The notes under the pieces were generated by a model. The model was not told the origin of the DNA, did not search any database, and saw only the letters and a program-made list of their open reading frames with translations. Of a stretch of 64,000 nucleotides of DNA, positions 43,508 to 51,378 are shown piece after piece (positions within the stretch are counted from its first letter, which is position 1; each line of letters begins with the position of its first letter). Source of the stretch: DTU072 sp050309775. GTDB lineage: Bacteria > Bacillota > Clostridia > Christensenellales > DTU072. The stretch covers positions 1-64,000 of the forward strand of contig JBNRMV010000002.1 of assembly GCA_050309775.1 (NCBI GenBank). Direction: 5' to 3'. Both the position numbers and the translations under genes were made by a program.

Positions 43508-44566
43508 TTGGAACAATACAGGGTTTATGACAGACAAAGTCTTGGCTATGTAGATGGTGGTGTTATAAGAGATTATTCAATAGACGCTGATTATCTTAGT
43601 AACAACGCAAGCGCTGTAATACTGACCGAAAAAACCATAGCAAAGAAAGGCGATATTATAGTAGGACTCAGAGGAGTGGATAAAACCTTTATAGGCATAA
43701 TAACAGCCGTAGATAATACAAAATTACAGATTAGTTTCAAGCATCCCAAAGAGTTGTTTGCCGATACTGTGCTGAACCCTTTCAAGTATACAGGAACGGT
43801 AGGATATAAATTTGAGATGATAAGCGGTTTAGAAACCATACTCACCTTTGCCTTTATAACAACAAATGACACCAAAAAGAAATTACCATTGCTTATAGAG
43901 AAAAGAGGCATTGCAAACGGCGCTGTATGGATTGACGATGGGAATACGCTGAACATAGCAGATTTTATACAATGGGCTTTTGATAACCACAATGTATATC
44001 TAGAATTTGATATTGACTTTACTCTAAATAAATTGGTATGCAAGATAATAAAAAACACGACTACAGGCTATGTGATAAAAGACAATATTAAGCTAAGCGC
44101 CCCTACCTTTGACAAGAACGAGTTGCCGGGATACAACAAAGCTGAAGTATACAATAAAGACACAGGTACTATACTGGGAACATATTATCTGCTTGCAAAT
44201 AATACGGTGACAACAAATGCGAACAATGCTCTTAGGCTGTTACCCGTCCATACAAAATACATAGCGTATGAACAGGATAAGGGTTACACTCCCCAAGAAG
44301 TAGCTACAAGCGAACTGCAAGGCAATATATACAACCATTGCATTCAGTATAAACTGAGCAAAGAGCAAAGGCTAGTCAACCCCTTTTCATTCAAGTATGG
44401 AGATGGCGTAAAAATAATATATGAGGGCAGAGAGTACGACAGCATATTCACAGGAATGAAATATAACAAAGATGATCCATATGTAACTTGTCTGTTTGGC
44501 AAAACACGGATAGACTTTACAGATAGACTAAAACAATATATTGATAAAAGATATAGAAAAAATTAA
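43508..44566 (+). CDS. Tail tip/baseplate protein (Tal-like position)
   Basis: 352 aa from TTG 43508 with GGGAGGTGA upstream; 43487 would lie in the terminator. Beta-rich first half (GDIIVGLRGVDKTFIGIITA) and a C-terminal domain with GDGVKIIYEGREYDSIFTG, as in hub proteins that follow Dit. No endopeptidase motif visible. It is therefore read as the tail hub without the lytic domain seen in many Tal proteins. Confidence 0.65.
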   Translation: MEQYRVYDRQSLGYVDGGVIRDYSIDADYLSNNASAVILTEKTIAKKGDIIVGLRGVDKTFIGIITAVDNTKLQISFKHPKELFADTVLNPFKYTGTVGYKFEMISGLETILTFAFITTNDTKKKLPLLIEKRGIANGAVWIDDGNTLNIADFIQWAFDNHNVYLEFDIDFTLNKLVCKIIKNTTTGYVIKDNIKLSAPTFDKNELPGYNKAEVYNKDTGTILGTYYLLANNTVTTNANNALRLLPVHTKYIAYEQDKGYTPQEVATSELQGNIYNHCIQYKLSKEQRLVNPFSFKYGDGVKIIYEGREYDSIFTGMKYNKDDPYVTCLFGKTRIDFTDRLKQYIDKRYRKN

Positions 44567-44584
44567 CTAGCCAATCGCTTTTTG

Positions 44585-44593
44585 TGATATAAT
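44585..44593 (+). promoter_or_regulatory. Extended -10 promoter of the HEPN-like moron
   Basis: TGATATAAT, an extended -10 element (TG at 44585-44586, TATAAT 44588-44593), lies 20 bases before the moron start and 19 bases after the tail gene. No -35 match is visible, as is normal for extended -10 promoters. Confidence 0.55.
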
Positions 44594-44612
44594 TTAACTG
44601 AAAAAGCTAAAA

Positions 44613-45359
44613 GTGATGGGCTATAGATTAATGGCAAAAAAGAAAGATGTTTATATAAAAAATGTACAGATATGGGAAATGCTTTGGACTGCACAGGCTT
44701 TTGAGGAAGTATACTTCAACCAATTGAATCATGGTTTGTCTTTACCAACGGGTAGTTTTATGACAGCTTTGGCAGTAAATGGCGCCTTTGCTTGTGAAGT
44801 ATATCTTAAGACTATTCATGCCTATAAGAATATGTTACAAACTACTTCTATGACTAAATTTCCACAAGGACATCTTTTGTATGAGGATTTATTTAGAACT
44901 CTTAGTCTAAATACACGAAAAGAAATACACAAATTTATAGTTGAGCAAGGTCAGTATACAAAAGAGTACAAACAATTAAGGATTGATTTTCAAAGGATTT
45001 CAAATTATTTTGCTGGTTGGAGGTATTCTTTTGAAAAAAAGGCAAAGAAGATGGTGGGGAAAACACTTAAAACAGTTTTAGATCAAGAAATCCTCAGTCC
45101 AATATTAAAAGGATTAAATGAATATGTTCGCTTTTTTATTGATAGCATTCCAACTAAAGGATTGAGTAAACGTGGGATGTCAATGCCAATAACTTGGGAT
45201 CAATATAACGAAATGATTGCACAACAAAACCGATTAGAAATGGAATGGCATAATGAGAATTTGCTCGAAGTAATAAAAGAAGCACTTGGAGCTGAGGCCG
45301 TTGGAATTGAAACGATTGATGACCTTGTAGTTAAAATTAAAAGCTTATTAAAAAAATAA
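44613..45359 (+). CDS. HEPN-like protein (moron), unknown function
   Basis: 248 aa, mostly helical, AT-rich relative to its neighbours. The segment ALAVNGAFACEVYLKTIHAYKN-like (near residues 48-70, written here in part) followed by GHLLYEDLFRTLS recalls HEPN-domain proteins; a clear RxxxxH motif was not found. It has its own promoter and terminator and interrupts the tail operon, so it is a probable lysogeny-expressed gene, possibly defensive. The start may instead be the ATG at 44631 (MAKKKD). Confidence 0.55.
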   Translation: MMGYRLMAKKKDVYIKNVQIWEMLWTAQAFEEVYFNQLNHGLSLPTGSFMTALAVNGAFACEVYLKTIHAYKNMLQTTSMTKFPQGHLLYEDLFRTLSLNTRKEIHKFIVEQGQYTKEYKQLRIDFQRISNYFAGWRYSFEKKAKKMVGKTLKTVLDQEILSPILKGLNEYVRFFIDSIPTKGLSKRGMSMPITWDQYNEMIAQQNRLEMEWHNENLLEVIKEALGAEAVGIETIDDLVVKIKSLLKK

Positions 45360-45383
45360 TAGAATAAATATAAAATAATAGAC

Positions 45384-45412
45384 AAGCAACTTCAAAATGG
45401 GGTTGCTTTTTT
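45384..45412 (+). terminator. Terminator after the HEPN-like moron
   Basis: AAGCAAC pairs with GTTGCTT, followed by TTTTTC, 25 bases after the moron and 20 bases before the next tail gene start. Confidence 0.75.
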
Positions 45413-45432
45413 CATGCAAAAAAGGAGGATAA

Positions 45433-46398
45433 ATGGCTAATTACTTAAAAGGAATAGGCGACTCTGTCCTAAGAACAAACGAGATATTGCCGGGGTTTGA
45501 TGCAAGGATAAACGGTTTTCTATGCGGTCATACAGCCGGGATAATAAAAGGAGATTACAACGAATTCTCAGCAACTATTATCGATAGAGGAGTAATTGTC
45601 AAAAGCGGTATGATGCAGGCTTATGGATACTTTGCCTGTTCAGATACCGATACTCAGATAAATTTCATCATGCCAAGTACAACAAGCTATGTGCATATCT
45701 ACGCAGAAATAGACCTGTCAATCGTGCCAAACAAGTTTGAGATAAAGGCAACACCTATGAGCAATACAGTGGGGTGGACACCAAGACAAGACAATCTGAA
45801 GAATACGCCTAACGGCAAATATCAAATTCATTTATGGCAGACCACCTTAACGGCATCAACAATAGTATTAACGGACAAACGCTCATTTATATTAAAACCT
45901 TCTGATGCAGTCACCGCAGAGAATTATACTGCAAACGGTGGAATAGCGTCTAAGTTTTCTAATGTTGAGTCAAGTGTTAACACAAGAATGCCTAAATGGA
46001 CTTTAATGCTAACAAACAGAAGTTACACAATCAACACCAATGGATTAGGAGAGCAGACATATACTCTCAATTCTGGTGCAACGGTAAGCGCAGGTGACTT
46101 GCTGTTAGTCAACGCAAGAGTGACCAACTACGGAAACAGAACAATCTGCGGAATTGTGCGGATGGCAACAGGAGTACAAGGCTGGGTGACACTGTCTATT
46201 GGCGGAAACGGCATACCGTTCAGTTGCATTGATGTAATGGGAGTGTGCCTTACTTTGAGCAACAACTCAAACCAAATAAAGTGTGGCGGATATTGCAGAA
46301 CAAGAATAAGAGGCGACAGCTATGACAGCGGAGGTCATAATATCTCGCTAGGGGATGCTGCATACACCATAGACAGCATTTACAAGATTAATCTATAA
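45433..46398 (+). CDS. Tail fibre/baseplate protein
   Basis: 321 aa. Residues 1-160 (GIGDSVLRTNEILPGFDARI, IYAEIDLS) resemble receptor-binding or baseplate proteins of Gram-positive siphophages; the C-terminal 130 residues are beta-rich (TYTLNSGATVSAGDLLLVNA). AAAGGAGGA start site. The function is deduced from position among tail tip genes. Confidence 0.65.
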   Translation: MANYLKGIGDSVLRTNEILPGFDARINGFLCGHTAGIIKGDYNEFSATIIDRGVIVKSGMMQAYGYFACSDTDTQINFIMPSTTSYVHIYAEIDLSIVPNKFEIKATPMSNTVGWTPRQDNLKNTPNGKYQIHLWQTTLTASTIVLTDKRSFILKPSDAVTAENYTANGGIASKFSNVESSVNTRMPKWTLMLTNRSYTINTNGLGEQTYTLNSGATVSAGDLLLVNARVTNYGNRTICGIVRMATGVQGWVTLSIGGNGIPFSCIDVMGVCLTLSNNSNQIKCGGYCRTRIRGDSYDSGGHNISLGDAAYTIDSIYKINL

Positions 46399-46408
46399 GG
46401 AGAATCGA

Positions 46409-48814
46409 ATGATAGAGATTAAATTACTTGCCAACAGGCGGTTTATATATTCAAACCGAAAACACAGTATAGTGATTACGGCAGAGAACAAAGCAACAGA
46501 GATAGCAGTATCTTATCCCGAAGAGTACGAAGATTATTCAAAGCGAGTAGACTTCATAAACTCACAGGGGAAGCCTTGGACAAAGGCATTGTTTACACCC
46601 GAATTTGAAGAATACCCGCCCGACTATAACAAAACCGTATTTTCATTTACTTTGCCCGATGAAGTAACAAAACCAGGAGAATTGAAAATGCAGTTTTTGG
46701 CATACAAACCGGACGAAAGTCTGACAGCTGTGCCTTTCGAGATAATACCAATACAGGTTGACGAGGGCATAACTTGTTTTAAGAAAGGCGGGAAAAGCAC
46801 ACCCGACCTACTTATTCTAAGCTATAACCTAGCTAACGAGGCGTTGTTCAACTCACAACAGGCAAAGAGCGTATCGCAAACAGCAGAAGAGAACTCAGAA
46901 GAGGCTATTGATATAGCTACAGAAGCAAAGACCTTAGCAGAAAATGCAGTATCTATGGCAAACTCAGCGTTAAGCAACTCTAATCAAGCAGTTACCGTTT
47001 CCACAGAGGCTAAAACAATATCCCAAACTGCTGACAGCAAAGCAAATGATGCAATAACCGCATCAGGTAATGCCGTCTTAAAATCAGACCTAGCAAAGAG
47101 CGCTGCAGACTATGCAAAGAATAAAGCTGATTATGCATCTGACCGTGCAGACGAGGCTGTGGATATAGCAACCGATGTTTCCTCAACGGCTGTGCAAGCA
47201 AAGACTAAAGCTGACCAAGCATATCAAGTAGCAACGACCGCTCAGAACCTTATAACGGTAGCTTTGAATGATTCAGCCAACGCAGTGGCAATTGCTACAG
47301 GAATTGATGCAAAAGCGGAACTTGCATTGACCCGTTCACAGGACGCTTTGGATGATTCCGATGTAGCCAAGACTAAGGCTGACACAGCTTTGCAAACAGC
47401 CCAAGATGCAATGAGCCTAATAGAGGATGCTGACCAGAAAGCAGAAAATGCTGAAACGGTAGCAAGCCAAGCTCAAGCCACAGCAAATCAAGCTTATGGT
47501 GTTGCTAATACTGCACAAACATCCGCTGAGAATGCTGATGCCAAAGCAGAACAGGCAATAGCTACAGCGGAAACTGCCGATGGAAAGGCAGACAATGCTC
47601 TTGCCCAAGCTAGTGATGCTCAATCGGATGCTGAATCAGCCGAGCAAAACGCATCTCTTGCTTTGACGGCAGCTCAGGACGCAGAAAGCACGGCGAATGA
47701 CGCTAAGACTATAGCTGAAAGTATACCTCCCTTGCTAGATAGCAAGGTAGACAAAATAATGGGCAAAGGCTTGTCCACAGAAGATTATACGACAGCAGAG
47801 AAAAACAAGCTTGCAGGGATAGCTGTGAATGCCAACAACTATACTCATCCTTCAAACCACCCGGCAAGCATTATAACCCAAGATGCAAGCAATAGGTTCG
47901 TGACTGATACTGAAAAGTCGGCTTGGAACAACAAAGCGGAAAAAGCAACAGCTACAACCTCAGCAAACGGATTGATGTCATCAGCTGATAAATCAAAGCT
48001 AAACGGTATAGCTGAAAACGCAAACAATTATGTTCATCCAGCTTCACATTCCCCTAGCATAATATCACAGGACAGCAACAACCGTTTTATGACTGATGCA
48101 GAACGGAATAAATTGTCTGGCATAGAGGCAAACGCCAACAACTACACTCACCCTGCCTCGCACCCCGCAAGCATAATTGTGCAAGACGCAAATAATCGCT
48201 TTACGAGTGATACCGAGCGCAATAAGTTGGCTGGTATAGAAACTAATGCCAATAATTATACGCACCCCTCAACACATTCACCGAGCGTAATATCTCAAGA
48301 CGCAAATAACCGCTTTGTTACAGACGCAGAGAAAAGTACATGGAATAACAAAGCAAGCACAGCAACTGCAACCACAACATCAGCAGGACTGATGAGTTCG
48401 GCAGATAAGGTTAAGCTTAATGGAGTAGAAACGGGAGCGCAAGCGAACACGGTCACATCTGTGGCGGGAAAGACTGGAGCGGTAACTCTAGCAAAAGGCG
48501 ATGTAGGACTAAGCAATGTTGATAACACCGTAGACAGCGCTAAGTCAGTAGCAAGCGCAGCTAAGCTTACAACATCAAGAACAATATCGCTAACAGGCGC
48601 AGTTACAGGCTCAATATCTTTTGACGGTAGTGGCAATGCAAGTATATCTACAAGCGTTGGCACTATTGCCGCAAGTAGTATAACCGTGACGGCTAATTCA
48701 AACTTTGGCAGCGCTACAACATTGCAAGGAGTATTGAATTACATAGCCAATGTATTTGCAGGAACACAGAAAGTAACTAAAATACGGGCAACTACACTTG
48801 ATGTAGATGCATAG
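46409..48814 (+). CDS. Large tail fibre with BppU-like head, coiled coil and tandem repeats
   Basis: 801 aa. Residues 1-125 form a beta domain like the BppU/upper-baseplate N-terminus. Residues 145-445 are a long heptad region rich in Ala/Asp/Gln. From about 465 there are four repeats of roughly 35-40 residues built on NANNYTHPS.HP.SII.QD..NRF.TD.E (at about 47831, 48027, 48130 and 48247 in the DNA). The end (KTGAVTLAKGDVGLSNVDNT, then a beta region) is usual for trimeric fibres. It likely makes the shaft that carries the adhesin encoded next. Confidence 0.85.
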   Translation: MIEIKLLANRRFIYSNRKHSIVITAENKATEIAVSYPEEYEDYSKRVDFINSQGKPWTKALFTPEFEEYPPDYNKTVFSFTLPDEVTKPGELKMQFLAYKPDESLTAVPFEIIPIQVDEGITCFKKGGKSTPDLLILSYNLANEALFNSQQAKSVSQTAEENSEEAIDIATEAKTLAENAVSMANSALSNSNQAVTVSTEAKTISQTADSKANDAITASGNAVLKSDLAKSAADYAKNKADYASDRADEAVDIATDVSSTAVQAKTKADQAYQVATTAQNLITVALNDSANAVAIATGIDAKAELALTRSQDALDDSDVAKTKADTALQTAQDAMSLIEDADQKAENAETVASQAQATANQAYGVANTAQTSAENADAKAEQAIATAETADGKADNALAQASDAQSDAESAEQNASLALTAAQDAESTANDAKTIAESIPPLLDSKVDKIMGKGLSTEDYTTAEKNKLAGIAVNANNYTHPSNHPASIITQDASNRFVTDTEKSAWNNKAEKATATTSANGLMSSADKSKLNGIAENANNYVHPASHSPSIISQDSNNRFMTDAERNKLSGIEANANNYTHPASHPASIIVQDANNRFTSDTERNKLAGIETNANNYTHPSTHSPSVISQDANNRFVTDAEKSTWNNKASTATATTTSAGLMSSADKVKLNGVETGAQANTVTSVAGKTGAVTLAKGDVGLSNVDNTVDSAKSVASAAKLTTSRTISLTGAVTGSISFDGSGNASISTSVGTIAASSITVTANSNFGSATTLQGVLNYIANVFAGTQKVTKIRATTLDVDA

Positions 48815-48824
48815 GAGGTCAACA

Positions 48825-49907
48825 TTGGCATACTTGAAAAATGGCGTGAACATACGCAACATTGCAGAAATAGCACCAACTAGTGATCCAAGAAATGCCT
48901 CGGATTTTTCTAGTTCAAAATACTTATTTAACGGCAAAACTCACGAAACACACTATGGAACAAAGATGATAATGAACTACGATGGCTATATGTATTCAAA
49001 CGAGGCGGGTATAAAAAACAGCTTTAGGAGAAACGGTAGCGCATATTTTGCAATATCTGCAAGAGGATACCGTCCATGTCCTACATATAGTAGGCGAAAA
49101 TGGCAGAGTTCCACAGCGGGTACATACTATGTCAATAAGTTTTCAGATGGAGAAGTTTGGATAAGTACAACATATAATTCCCGTACAGGCACAAGGATTT
49201 CCACAACGACAGAGGATATACACTTCCTGTTCGTACTGCTAATTGGGTCTGGTGGAGGTGGTGGTGGAGGTAATGGCACAAAAGCAGGCGGCGGAGGTGG
49301 CGGTGGGTCGTTTGCTTTCCTTTGTCATAGACTTGTAGCAGGTCGGGTTCATCGAATTTATATAGGCGGAGGCGGCTCTGGAGGCTCAAGGAACGCAAAC
49401 GGTAGTGGTGGCAGCAACTGTCAATTTGCTACCTTTACAGATATCAACAATCTAGGTAATAGCGGAGTGACAACAGTCAACGCTACAGGTGGTGGCGTTG
49501 GACGAAGCGGTGGTAACGATGGAGTCGGCGGGAGCGGGGGTACAGTTTCAAGTTATGATAGCAATAACAGTTACATAAGAAGGTTAGACGAAAGAACAGG
49601 AACAAGCGGCGGTTCAAGAGGCGGAAATTCAGGTGGCAGTACAGCAGCATACCAAACACAAGTCTATACACCGGAAAGCAACCGATTAGATTATGGTCAA
49701 GGTGCCGGCGGAACTAATCCAAACGGCAGCGGCGGATGCGGCGGCGGCGGTTGGTTTTATGGACACAACGGAGGAGCCGGCGGAAACAATGGAGGAAACG
49801 GCAGTTCAGGCGGTATCGGTGCAGGTGGTGGCGGTGGGGCTTGGGCTGTCTTTGCGGGTGGCTCAGGAGCAAGCGGCGGCAACGGTTATGCCGCATTATT
49901 TTATTAA
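48825..49907 (+). CDS. Glycine-rich tail adhesin (receptor-binding tip)
   Basis: 360 aa from TTG 48825 (AGGAGG seven bases upstream). The first 130 residues are mixed; the last 220 are polyglycine runs alternating with short motifs (GSGGGGGGGNG, VHRIYIGGGGSGG, GSGGCGGGGWFYGHNG, GIGAGGGGGAWAVF) and end in NGYAALFY. This is the pattern of polyglycine-II sandwich adhesins such as the tail tip of T-even-like phages. The motif loops would contact the host receptor. It follows the fibre gene directly and is a strong candidate host-range determinant. Confidence 0.8.
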   Translation: MAYLKNGVNIRNIAEIAPTSDPRNASDFSSSKYLFNGKTHETHYGTKMIMNYDGYMYSNEAGIKNSFRRNGSAYFAISARGYRPCPTYSRRKWQSSTAGTYYVNKFSDGEVWISTTYNSRTGTRISTTTEDIHFLFVLLIGSGGGGGGGNGTKAGGGGGGGSFAFLCHRLVAGRVHRIYIGGGGSGGSRNANGSGGSNCQFATFTDINNLGNSGVTTVNATGGGVGRSGGNDGVGGSGGTVSSYDSNNSYIRRLDERTGTSGGSRGGNSGGSTAAYQTQVYTPESNRLDYGQGAGGTNPNGSGGCGGGGWFYGHNGGAGGNNGGNGSSGGIGAGGGGGAWAVFAGGSGASGGNGYAALFY

Positions 49908-49923
49908 AAAGGAGATAAACAAT

Positions 49924-50499
49924 ATGGCATTACTAGAAAAATCCACAAATAATTATTACAAGATAGACTTTGACCGTTCAGCCGTACGAGGACTAAAGGT
50001 TTTTGTAAATTACAATATATATAAGGATATAAGTGAGCGGCAAAAGGAGAAAGAGCGACAGGGCAAATGGACAGAGTTCTTTCAGAAACTTAGAGAAAAA
50101 CTACAGTCACAATACGATACTTTATTGCAAAGCATTAGTAACGAAGGCTTAGAAACAGAACAAGTATTATCTGAAAATGAAGAAGGAATGATTGACTCGG
50201 CAAAGTACCCCAATCTTAGGGAGCTACAAAACAAGTTGCTGGAACTACAACCATTTGAACAAATGATAGGTGATAGATTGTATAAGTACAAAGACATTGA
50301 AAAGGAAACACTTGTCATACCCGATGATGTGAGAGAGGAAATTGAGACGCTAGGTTATCAGAGAGAATGGACTGATTCCCCTATCTTGCTTGACGGCGGT
50401 GGCGAAGTGTATGCAGGAGATTATAACAGAGAGCCGATAACATATGAGTTCTTTTATGAGCGATTAAAAACAGTGATGGGTGAAACCGAGAATTGCTAA
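49924..50499 (+). CDS. Tail-associated protein, unknown
   Basis: 191 aa, from ATG 49924 with AAAGGAGATA; the open frame upstream lies inside the glycine-rich gene and is a by-product. N-terminal LEKSTNNYYKIDFDRSAVRG and a charged helical middle. Genes here often encode fibre chaperones or small tail proteins. No family recognised. Confidence 0.55.
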   Translation: MALLEKSTNNYYKIDFDRSAVRGLKVFVNYNIYKDISERQKEKERQGKWTEFFQKLREKLQSQYDTLLQSISNEGLETEQVLSENEEGMIDSAKYPNLRELQNKLLELQPFEQMIGDRLYKYKDIEKETLVIPDDVREEIETLGYQREWTDSPILLDGGGEVYAGDYNREPITYEFFYERLKTVMGETENC

Positions 50500-50509
50500 G
50501 GGAGAAAAA

Positions 50510-50812
50510 ATGCAAGTATTTACAATAATAATGTCCGTAATAGGGAGCGTAGTCAGCGGTACTGCGCTTTTTTTATTACAAAGATGGTTTAAGAAAAAGG
50601 ATACCCGTGACGCTGAAACCGATAAGGTTATGGCAAAAGAGAATGTCTTGATAATAAAGAGCATCAACGCTATAGGTCGGCTGACAGAGGCTACAGCAAT
50701 AGCCTTAAAAGACGGGAAAACTAACGGCTCGATGCACTCTGCTCTTGAAGAGTACGAGGAAGTTGACAAGGAAATGTACAACTATCTACTAGAGCGCAAC
50801 GCTCACAAGTAA
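50510..50812 (+). CDS. Small membrane protein beside the holin (XhlA-like position)
   Basis: 100 aa from ATG 50510 (GGGAGA upstream). One N-terminal membrane segment (FTIIMSVIGSVVSGTALFLL) followed by a charged, basic-acidic helical tail. Resembles hemolysin-XhlA-type proteins that assist holins. Located 12 bases before the holin gene. Confidence 0.6.
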   Translation: MQVFTIIMSVIGSVVSGTALFLLQRWFKKKDTRDAETDKVMAKENVLIIKSINAIGRLTEATAIALKDGKTNGSMHSALEEYEEVDKEMYNYLLERNAHK

Positions 50813-50824
50813 GGAGAAACAAAT

Positions 50825-51130
50825 ATGGATTATTTACAGATTATAAGTGTACCAGTTATCGCAACAATTGTTTACTGGACAGTAAATCTAATTAAACACG
50901 CAACAAACAACAGCGAAAATTTCAAGAGGTTTATCCCTTTGGTATCGGCAGGTCTTGGAGCAACTCTCGGTATAATCTGCTTCTACAGCGTACCAGACAT
51001 TATCCCGGCATCGAATGTTTTGGTATCAATTATAAGCGGTGGAGCAAGCGGATTGTCAGCTACAGGATGCAATCAGATTATAAAACAGCTAAAAGACAAT
51101 AAGGGGGATAAGAATAATGACCATTCCTAG
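50825..51130 (+). CDS. Phage holin
   Basis: 101 aa with three hydrophobic segments: IISVPVIATIVYWTVNLI, FIPLVSAGLGATLGIICFY and NVLVSIISGGASGLSATG, then a charged tail (KQLKDNKGDKNNDHS). This is the usual Gram-positive holin plan; it makes membrane lesions that release a lysin. No endolysin gene follows; the next gene is excisionase-like. The overlap with that gene is 14 bases. Confidence 0.8.
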   Translation: MDYLQIISVPVIATIVYWTVNLIKHATNNSENFKRFIPLVSAGLGATLGIICFYSVPDIIPASNVLVSIISGGASGLSATGCNQIIKQLKDNKGDKNNDHS

Positions 51131-51320
51131 AATGAGAACAATAAATGAATTGGTACAGGAAATCAAGGTACAAGACCCTCGTTCTGCCATTTCGTACCAC
51201 TATATCAGATCGCTTTGCAAGGCGGGAAAAATAAAGTGCATATTGGTCAATTCCAAGTATTTAGTAGACCTTGACGCCTTTATTACATATCTTTCTGGAC
51301 TATGCGAGGTTTCTAGTTGA
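51117..51320 (+). CDS. xis: Excisionase-like DNA-binding protein
   Basis: 67 aa. RTINELVQEIK, SAISYHYIRSLCKAGKIKC and VNSKYLVDLDAFITYL form a winged MerR/Xis-type helix-turn-helix. It overlaps the holin by 14 bases and lies 58 bases before the integrase, the usual position of a recombination directionality factor. Function by family and context. Confidence 0.75.
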   Translation: MTIPRMRTINELVQEIKVQDPRSAISYHYIRSLCKAGKIKCILVNSKYLVDLDAFITYLSGLCEVSS

Positions 51321-51345
51321 CTTAATTCGGTTAGTGCGGTATTCC
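51317..51345 (+). promoter_or_regulatory. Candidate integrase promoter
   Basis: TTGACT, 17 bases, TATTCC, overlapping the stop of the excisionase-like gene and 34 bases before the integrase ATG. The -10 box is imperfect, consistent with weak or regulated expression. Confidence 0.5.
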
Positions 51346-51378
51346 TTTGTGTACCAAAGAAAATAGGAGGTAAAAAAT

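Noticed and set aside
48295..48663. 122-codon minus-strand frame inside the fibre gene
   Set aside because: Low-complexity antisense of the threonine/alanine-rich repeats; no start signals.
46409..49907. Diversity-generating retroelement acting on the fibre or adhesin
   Set aside because: No reverse transcriptase gene and no template-like copy with A-specific differences was seen in the window.
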